Part shown: positions 57,441-64,000 of the stretch, piece after piece
Layout of the letters: each line of letters begins with the position of its first letter
Numbering within the stretch: the first letter of the stretch is position 1
NCBI RefSeq assembly: GCF_026712245.1
Contig: NZ_JAPPUY010000001.1
Coordinates: 1,582,640-1,646,639, forward strand
Direction: 5' to 3'
Origin: Roseateles hydrophilus
Lineage (GTDB): Bacteria; Pseudomonadota; Gammaproteobacteria; Burkholderiales; Burkholderiaceae_C
Length of the DNA: 64,000 nucleotides
The notes under the pieces: model-generated
Database searches by the model: none
Seen by the model: the letters and a program-made list of their open reading frames with translations, nothing else
Told to the model about the DNA's origin: nothing
Made by a program: the position numbers and the translations under genes

Positions 57441-57450
57441 GGCGAATCAC

Positions 57451-57483
57451 GGAAAAACAAAAGCCAGGCGCGGGGCCTGGCTT
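57451..57483 (-). terminator. Intrinsic terminator between accD and folC
   Basis: On the minus strand a 9-bp stem (57475-57483 with 57461-57469, 5-base loop) is followed by TTGTTTTTCC. It comes after the accD stop and 10 bases before the folC ATG, so folC may have its own promoter or rely on read-through. Confidence 0.75.
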
Positions 57484-57502
57484 GGAGGTCTGCGAACGGC
57501 GA

Positions 57503-58375
57503 TCAGGCGACGGCGTCCGCGCTCTGGCGCTGCAGCATGGCGAGCTGGCGCGCGATGGTCTCGCGCAACTGGCGGCGATCCACGATCTGGTCGACAGCGC
57601 CCTTCTCCATCAGGAACTCGGCACGCTGGAAGCCCGGGGGCAGCTTCTCGCGCACGGTGTTCTCGATAACGCGCGGGCCGGCAAAGCCGATCAGCGCCTT
57701 GGGTTCGGCCAGCACGATGTCGCCCACGAACGCGAACGAGGCGGACACGCCGCCCATGGTGGGGTCGGTCAGCACGCTGATGTAGGGCAGCTTGGCCTTG
57801 GCCAGGCGCGTCAGCGACGCGTTGGTCTTGGCCATCTGCATCAGGCTCAGCAGGCCTTCCTGCATGCGCGCGCCGCCGGTGGCGGTGAAGCAGATGAAGG
57901 GCGTCTTCTGCTCGATGGCCGTCTCGACGCCACGCACGAAGCGCTCACCGACGACGGAGCCCATGGAGCCGCCCATGAAGTCGAACTCGAAGCAGGCTGC
58001 CACGACCGGCACGCTCATGACGGCACCACCCATGACGACCAGCGCATCGGTCTCGCCGGTGTTCTCCAGCGCTTCCTTCAGGCGGTCGGGGTACTTCTTG
58101 CTGTCCTTGAACTTCAGCGCGTCGACCGGAATGACTTCCTGGCCGATCTCGTAGCGGCCTTCCGCGTCGAGGAAGGCATCCAGGCGCGGACGCGCGCCGA
58201 TGCGGTGGTGGTGCGAGCACTTGGGGCAGACGTTGATGTTCTGCTCCAGGTCGGTCTTGTAGAGCACCGTCTCGCAGCTCGGGCACTTGATCCACAGGCC
58301 TTCCGGGACCGTGCGGCGATCGGCCGGGTCACCTTGCTGGATCTTGGGCGGGAGCAGTTTGTCGAGCCAACTCAT
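57503..58375 (-). CDS. accD: Acetyl-CoA carboxylase carboxyltransferase beta subunit
   Basis: A 290-residue subunit that, with AccA, transfers carboxylate from biotin to acetyl-CoA. The N-terminal zinc finger is CPSC...CPKC near residues 30-52, followed by the crotonase-fold domain with [29 protein letters not shown] and [13 protein letters not shown]. It starts two bases after trpA ends; accD next to trpA is common in this order. Confidence 0.96.
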   Translation of the reverse strand: MSWLDKLLPPKIQQGDPADRRTVPEGLWIKCPSCETVLYKTDLEQNINVCPKCSHHHRIGARPRLDAFLDAEGRYEIGQEVIPVDALKFKDSKKYPDRLKEALENTGETDALVVMGGAVMSVPVVAACFEFDFMGGSMGSVVGERFVRGVETAIEQKTPFICFTATGGARMQEGLLSLMQMAKTNASLTRLAKAKLPYISVLTDPTMGGVSASFAFVGDIVLAEPKALIGFAGPRVIENTVREKLPPGFQRAEFLMEKGAVDQIVDRRQLRETIARQLAMLQRQSADAVA

Positions 58376-58377
58376 GG

Positions 58378-59177
58378 TCAGTCCTTCTTGTCGAGTGCGG
58401 CGCGGATCTCGCGGATGAAAGCCGCGCCGGTGGGAGCGACATTATCGGCGGGTTGGCGTTCGAGCAGTTCAACCAGCTTGGAGCCGATGACCACCGCGTC
58501 CGAAACGTCGGCCACCGCGCGTGCCGTCGCGCCGTCGCGGATGCCGAAGCCCACGCCCACCGGCGTGCTGACATGGCGGCGGATGCGCGGCACCGCCTCG
58601 GCGACGGCGGCGGTGTTCAGGTGGCCGGCGCCGGTCACGCCCTTCAGCGACACGTAGTACACATAGCCGCTGGCCAACTGACCCACCTGGGCCATGCGGG
58701 CCTCGGTGGACGTGGGCGCGAGCAGGAAGATGGCATCCATGTTCGCCGCACGCAGCTTGGCGGCGAACTCGTCGCACTCCTCGGGCGGGTAGTCGACGAT
58801 GAGCACGCCGTCCACGCCCGCTGCGGCAGCATCGGCCACGAAGGCGTCCAGGCCGTAGCGCTCCACAGGGTTGGCATAGCCCATCAGCACGAGTGGCGTG
58901 GCGTCGTTGCGGGCGCGGAAGGCGCGGACATAGTCCAGCACCTTGCGCAGGCCGATGCCGTGCTTGAGCGCACGCTCACCGGCGCGTTGGATGACCGGAC
59001 CGTCGGCCATCGGGTCGGAGAACGGCACACCCAGTTCGATGACGTCAGCGCCCGCCTCGGCCATGGCCAGCAGCAGGTCGACGGTGGCGGCCGGGTGCGG
59101 ATCACCCGCGGTGACGAAGGGGATCAGCGCCTTGCGGCCTTGCGCCTTCAGCGCGGCGAAGGTGGTGGTGATGCGAC

Positions 59178-59181
<4 letters not shown>
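58378..59181 (-). CDS. trpA: Tryptophan synthase alpha subunit
   Basis: A 267-residue TIM-barrel subunit that cleaves indole-3-glycerol phosphate and channels indole to TrpB. Catalytic Glu lies in [16 protein letters not shown] (about 47-62), and the later Asp in LIVDYPPEE near 132. Length is standard. Start ATG 59181 overlaps the trpB stop by four bases (ATGA). It is two bases upstream of accD. Confidence 0.97.
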
Positions 59182-60467
<1,286 letters not shown>

Positions 60468-60476
60468 GGAATGTCC

Positions 60477-61103
60477 TCAGGTCAGTCCTGCGTCCGCGCG
60501 CTTCACGGCGCGGCAGAACTCATGCATCTGGTCGGCGCTCTTGATGCCCTTGGACACCTCGACGCCGGAACTCACATCAACGGCCCACGGCCGCACCCGG
60601 GCGATGCCATCGCCGACGTTTGCTGCATTCAACCCACCAGACAAAACGAGGTGAGAGGCTGCGTTTGGTGGAATGAGTGACCAATCGAAGACCTTGCCGC
60701 CGCCGCCGTAGCTGTCGACATGGGCGTCGAGCAGCAGGGCCTGGGCACTGGAAAACTGGGACCCGAAGTCTACCAAGTCGAAGCCCGGCGCCATGCGCGC
60801 GGCGCGCAGGTAAGGCCGCTTCACGCGATCACAGTCCGCGGGCGTCTCGTCGCCGTGGAACTGCACCAGCATGTTCGGCAACGCCTCCAAGGCGGCCTGC
60901 AGTTCATCGTCGGTCGCGTTGACGAACAAGCCCACCGGCGTCACGAACGGCGGCAGCAAAGCAGCCAGCGCCCTCGCCCGCTGCGGCGTCACAGCGCGCG
61001 GGCTCTTGGCGTAGAAGACAAAGCCGATGGCGTCGGCACCGGCCGCAACGGCCGCTTCAACGTCGGCCTCGCGGGTCAGGCCACAGATCTTGATGCGTGT
61101 CAT
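60477..61103 (-). CDS. trpF: Phosphoribosylanthranilate isomerase
   Basis: A 208-residue TIM-barrel enzyme of tryptophan synthesis. It starts RIKICGLTREADVEAAV with the catalytic Cys, and has QFHGDE (about 81-86) and VLSGGLNAANV (about 153-163). It stands alone (not fused to TrpC) and lies 9 bases before trpB, so trpF-trpB-trpA are co-transcribed. Confidence 0.96.
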   Translation of the reverse strand: MTRIKICGLTREADVEAAVAAGADAIGFVFYAKSPRAVTPQRARALAALLPPFVTPVGLFVNATDDELQAALEALPNMLVQFHGDETPADCDRVKRPYLRAARMAPGFDLVDFGSQFSSAQALLLDAHVDSYGGGGKVFDWSLIPPNAASHLVLSGGLNAANVGDGIARVRPWAVDVSSGVEVSKGIKSADQMHEFCRAVKRADAGLT

Positions 61104-61155
61104 GTTTGCCCCTCGGCTGTCGAGTAAGCCAGCCCATGCCCCGAGGCGATGCGGG

Positions 61156-61186
61156 CCGGCTGGCGGCGGCCCGGCGCTCGGCCCGC
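61156..61186. repeat. Intergenic GC-rich repeat, copy 2
   Basis: The 21-base block at 61166-61186 is identical to 22531-22551. It lies in the 85-base gap between truA and trpF and abuts the truA stop. Confidence 0.6.
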
Positions 61187-61188
61187 CC

Positions 61189-61974
61189 TCATGGAAGCCA
61201 ATCCAGCGCGGCCACCTGCCGCGGGATGTCCAGCTCGGCGTCGTAGGTCGGGCCGAGGAAGTAGAGCCCGTCGGGCGCGAACGTTGGCGCCGCGACCTTG
61301 CGGTCCCGGGCGGCCAGCACGTCGGACACCCAGTCGACGGACCGCGTGCCGCTGCCCACAGCCAGCAGGCAGCCCATCAGGTTGCGCACCATGTGGTGCA
61401 GGAAGGCGCTGGCCTCGAACTCGAAGCGCCAGTACGCGCCGCGGCGCCTCACGCTGATCTCGCGCAGCGTCTTGACGGGCGATGCCGCCTGGCACTCCGC
61501 CGAGCGGAACGACGAGAAGTCGTGCTCGCCGATGAGCCGCTCGGCAGCCGCTTCGAGCGCCGCCTGATCCAGCGGCCGGAAGAACCAGCCGCACTGCCCC
61601 GATTCGATGGCCGGCCGCACGGCCGACTCCAGCAGCAGATAGGCGTAACGGCGACCACGGGCCGAGTTGCGCGCATGAAAGCCATCGCCAGGAAAGCGGC
61701 TCCACTGGATGGCGATGTCCGGCGGCAGGTAGCGGTTGACGCCGCGCACCCACGAGAACGGCTCGCGCTCGACCTCGGTGTCGAAATGCACGACCTGGTT
61801 GATGCCATGCACGCCGGTGTCCGTGCGCCCGGCGCAGATGGTGCGAATGGGCTGGGCCGCGAACGCGGACAGGCCTTTTTCAAGCGCGTCCTGCACCGTG
61901 CGGCCATTCGGCTGGCTTTGCCAGCCGTGGTAGCCACCACCCCGGTAGCTCACCCCAAGAGCAACTCTCATCAA
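61189..61974 (-). CDS. truA: tRNA pseudouridine(38-40) synthase
   Basis: A 261-residue enzyme that isomerises uridines 38-40 in tRNA anticodon stems. Catalytic Asp is in AGRTDTGVHG near residues 47-56. Later family blocks are FHARNSARGRRYAYLLLE and FEFEASAFLHHMVRNLMG. It follows the fimV terminator and precedes trpF by 85 bases, the usual order in this bacterial group. Confidence 0.96.
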   Translation of the reverse strand: MMRVALGVSYRGGGYHGWQSQPNGRTVQDALEKGLSAFAAQPIRTICAGRTDTGVHGINQVVHFDTEVEREPFSWVRGVNRYLPPDIAIQWSRFPGDGFHARNSARGRRYAYLLLESAVRPAIESGQCGWFFRPLDQAALEAAAERLIGEHDFSSFRSAECQAASPVKTLREISVRRRGAYWRFEFEASAFLHHMVRNLMGCLLAVGSGTRSVDWVSDVLAARDRKVAAPTFAPDGLYFLGPTYDAELDIPRQVAALDWLP

Positions 61975-61978
61975 ACCT

Positions 61979-62010
61979 CGAATGAAAAACGCCCGGCCAG
62001 GCCGGGCGTT
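61979..62010 (-). terminator. Intrinsic terminator after fimV
   Basis: On the minus strand a perfect 10-bp stem (62001-62010 with 61988-61997, 3-base loop) is followed by TTTTCATTC. It lies 20 bases after the fimV stop and just before truA. Confidence 0.85.
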
Positions 62011-62029
62011 GGAGTATCGCGGCTTCGCG

Positions 62030-64000
62030 TCAGCGCAGCTCGTTCAGCATGGCCTGCGCACGCTCACGCAGCGGGCCGCTGGCGCGCTGGATCAGCTCCT
62101 GCAGCACTTCACGAGCACCTTCGGTATCGCCAATCTGCCGGAATTCATCCGCCAGCTCCAGCTGCCGCACCAGCGGATCGCCCTCGTCCTCGCCCAGCGC
62201 ATCCAGCGCGTCAGCAAGATGATCCGGCTCGGCGCCGCCGGGCTGGGTCGGCTCACCCAGGTCGAAGTCGATGTCCGTCGACACCACCGGCGCCGGCGAC
62301 GGCGTGGCCGACAGATCACCCATACCGCTGAGGTCGAAGCTCAGATCCGGCGCCGGCGGCGCGGTGCGCGTGCCGCGACTGGAGATGTCGAAGTCCATGG
62401 TCAGCGGCGCGTGTTCCACCGACGCCGGCATGGCCTGCGTAGCCGCCATCGCGTTGGGCGACACCGGCTCGGGCGCGTCGAGGTCCAGATCCAGCGCAAG
62501 GTCGAAACCACTCACCGGGCCGGTATCCGGGCCGCTGCGTGCCATCGCATCGGTGCCCAGGTGGGCCGCTGCAGCGGTCGCCATCGCCGCGCCGCTCGGC
62601 AGCGCGGTTTGCGGCAGCGTGCTGGCGTTCATGGGCTCAGGGCGCTCCGGGCCGCCGTCGTCGTGCAGCAGCGGCGAACCACCCGGCTGGTACAGCGGGT
62701 TGTCCGGGTCGATGCCACGGCCGAGCTCCTGGGCCTTGGCCCAGTCTTCGCCCGTGCCACGGGTCTCGGCATACAACTGCACGGCCAGTTGCTCGAAGCC
62801 CTTGGTGTCGCGGCGCTTGGCGTAAACCTCCAACAGCTTGAGGCGGATGGCCAGGCGGGTCGGGTTGGCGCGCAGCGCCTCCTTCAGGATTTCCTCGGCC
62901 TGCAGATCGCGGCCATAGGCCAGGTAGACGTCGGCCTCGGCCACCGGGTCGACGTCGCCAATGGCGTCGAGCTGGCTCAGCGAGTAGCTCATGGACGACT
63001 GACCGCTGTTCTGCGCGTCGCGGGTGTCCACGCGCTGACCACCCGTGCCGCCAAAGAAGGAATCCGGCTGCAGGCGGCTCTCGTGGAAGCCCGTTTCAGA
63101 CGCATTGGCCGGGCGGCGCGCGCGCAGGCGCAGCAAGCCGAGCACGCCCAGCACGGCCACCAGCATGCCGGACAGCGGCAGCACGATGGGGTTGTCCAGC
63201 AACTGCTCAATGACGCTCGGCGGCTCTGCCACCGGCGGGGGCGGCAGCGGGGCGCTGGCGCGCACCGCAGGCTTGGAAGCCGCCGCGCTTGCCGCCACGA
63301 CTGGCAGCGGTGCGGAAGCAGGCTCCGCCACCGGCGCGGCAGGCATCACGGGCGCTGCAGGCAGCGCCGCAACAGGGGCCGAGGCCGGGGCCGGCGCCGC
63401 CACGGGAGCTGCACCCGGCTTGGCGGCGTCGGAGAGCCGCTTGAGCTCCTCGACATTGCGCGTCAACTCGGCCACGCGGGCTGCTGCGTCCTTCTTCTCC
63501 GTGTCCTTGGAGACCTTGGCCTCCACCGCGCTGGCCGGGCCGGCCTTGCTCAGCGTCAGCTTGTCGGGCGCAGGCGCGGCCGCCGGACGGCGATCCTCCA
63601 CAGCGGCCTGCACCTGACCCTTGGACTGGCGCTCGCTCTCCGCGCTCTGCAGCGTCGGCGCTGCCGAAGCCAGACGCTGGCGATAGGCCGAGAAGTCAGC
63701 GCTCTGGGCCAGGATGATGCGACGCGCCTCGGGAACCGAGACCGAGGCCAGCGACTCGCTGCCCGGCACCTGCAGCACGGAGCCGGCCTTGAGCCGGTTC
63801 ATGTTGCCGTCGATGAAGGCATCCGGGTTGTTGCGGAACAGGCCGACCAACATCTGATCCAGCGAGATGCCGGCGACCTGCGTGCGGCCCGCCACCTTGG
63901 ACAGCGAGTCGCCCGCGCGCACGCGGTACTCGGACGCGGCCGTGACGGGCGGGCGAACCACCGGGGCGGGGGCGGGGGCGGGGGCGGGGGCGCTATGGCG
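62030..64000 (-). CDS. fimV: FimV family pilus/motility hub protein, 5' end cut by window
   Basis: The C-terminal 656 residues of a FimV protein, a peptidoglycan-binding inner membrane protein controlling type IV pili and cyclic AMP signalling in Pseudomonas. The frame is open through the right edge, so the signal peptide and N-terminal FimV domain are missing. A LysM-like domain (YRVRAGDSLSKVAGRTQ onward) is at the start of the visible part, followed by a long Ala/Pro-rich coiled-coil region, a membrane helix (IVLPLSGMLVAVLGVLGLL near 270), and C-terminal tetratricopeptide-like and FimV C-domain repeats ending MLNELR. A GTG at 63961 is not the true start. The leftmost visible codons encode an Ala-Pro repeat. 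Confidence 0.92.
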   Translation of the reverse strand, partial: RHSAPAPAPAPAPVVRPPVTAASEYRVRAGDSLSKVAGRTQVAGISLDQMLVGLFRNNPDAFIDGNMNRLKAGSVLQVPGSESLASVSVPEARRIILAQSADFSAYRQRLASAAPTLQSAESERQSKGQVQAAVEDRRPAAAPAPDKLTLSKAGPASAVEAKVSKDTEKKDAAARVAELTRNVEELKRLSDAAKPGAAPVAAPAPASAPVAALPAAPVMPAAPVAEPASAPLPVVAASAAASKPAVRASAPLPPPPVAEPPSVIEQLLDNPIVLPLSGMLVAVLGVLGLLRLRARRPANASETGFHESRLQPDSFFGGTGGQRVDTRDAQNSGQSSMSYSLSQLDAIGDVDPVAEADVYLAYGRDLQAEEILKEALRANPTRLAIRLKLLEVYAKRRDTKGFEQLAVQLYAETRGTGEDWAKAQELGRGIDPDNPLYQPGGSPLLHDDGGPERPEPMNASTLPQTALPSGAAMATAAAAHLGTDAMARSGPDTGPVSGFDLALDLDLDAPEPVSPNAMAATQAMPASVEHAPLTMDFDISSRGTRTAPPAPDLSFDLSGMGDLSATPSPAPVVSTDIDFDLGEPTQPGGAEPDHLADALDALGEDEGDPLVRQLELADEFRQIGDTEGAREVLQELIQRASGPLRERAQAMLNELR
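63963..63991. repeat. GGGGGC hexanucleotide repeat coding Ala-Pro in fimV
   Basis: Four full GGGGGC units (63968-63991) preceded by GGGGC encode alternating Ala and Pro on the minus strand. Runs of five G make it slippage-prone and G-quadruplex capable; changes in unit number keep the reading frame. Confidence 0.7.

Overview
The window is a GC-rich (about 70% G+C), gene-dense bacterial chromosome segment with almost no non-coding DNA; no gene-free stretch exceeds about 240 bases. The conserved neighbourhoods pyrG-kdsA-eno-ftsB, rimP-nusA-infB-rbfA-truB-typA and fimV-truA-trpF-trpB-trpA-accD-folC-dedD-cvpA-purF, together with high-GC protein composition, point to a betaproteobacterium of the order Burkholderiales. 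A Roseateles/Mitsuaria/Pelomonas-like member of the Sphaerotilaceae is my best guess, but that is inference. I see no prophage, insertion sequence, CRISPR array or obvious mobile island, so this is core chromosome with a few accessory genes.

Left part (1-16.5 kb): darP (cut by the left edge) and mog run rightward into a convergent propeller/GGDEF signalling protein, followed by leftward cysE and trmJ. suhB, a TonB-C-like secreted protein, mutS, an alpha/beta hydrolase, pyrG, kdsA, eno, ftsB, pnuC and a nicotinamide riboside kinase-like ATPase run rightward. Several of these pairs overlap by 1-4 bases, which suggests translational coupling. The last two genes add vitamin B3 salvage to a nucleotide/LPS/glycolysis/division cluster.

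Middle (16.5-30 kb) is the accessory, metabolically mixed part: hslO and a gamma-carbonic anhydrase-like protein, a DUF455 ferritin-like protein, two EamA-type exporters, an omega-amino acid aminotransferase, a secreted phytase-like esterase, an aspartoacylase-like zinc hydrolase, an orphan periplasmic binding protein, a DUF2809 membrane protein, two glutathione transferase-family proteins, a DsbA/FrnE-like protein, a membrane-anchored methyltransferase and rdgC.

Right part (30-64 kb) is mainly leftward. The rimP operon has a clear promoter and a terminator-like leader; it runs through nusA, infB, rbfA, truB and typA and then collinearly into an EamA exporter, an acyl-CoA hydrolase, an acyltransferase-3/SGNH protein, dusA, a DNA alkyltransferase, a DEAD-box helicase, a CYTH protein and a second orphan binding protein. 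fabI diverges from rimP and converges on a PLP-dependent basic amino acid decarboxylase. A tRNA-Ser(GGA) gene, a small secreted Gly/Pro-rich protein and a tandem-duplicated tRNA-Ala-Glu-Asp array follow, then gltX and the purF-to-fimV cluster. fimV is cut by the right edge.

Most of the window is ordinary housekeeping. The observations most worth a second look are the rimP leader, the duplicated tRNA array beside gltX, hairpins placed immediately before the start codons of pyrG, rdgC and an exporter gene, two lower-GC genes (acyltransferase/SGNH and methyltransferase), and an intergenic repeat present in two copies. I found no convincing undescribed multi-gene defence or biosynthetic system.
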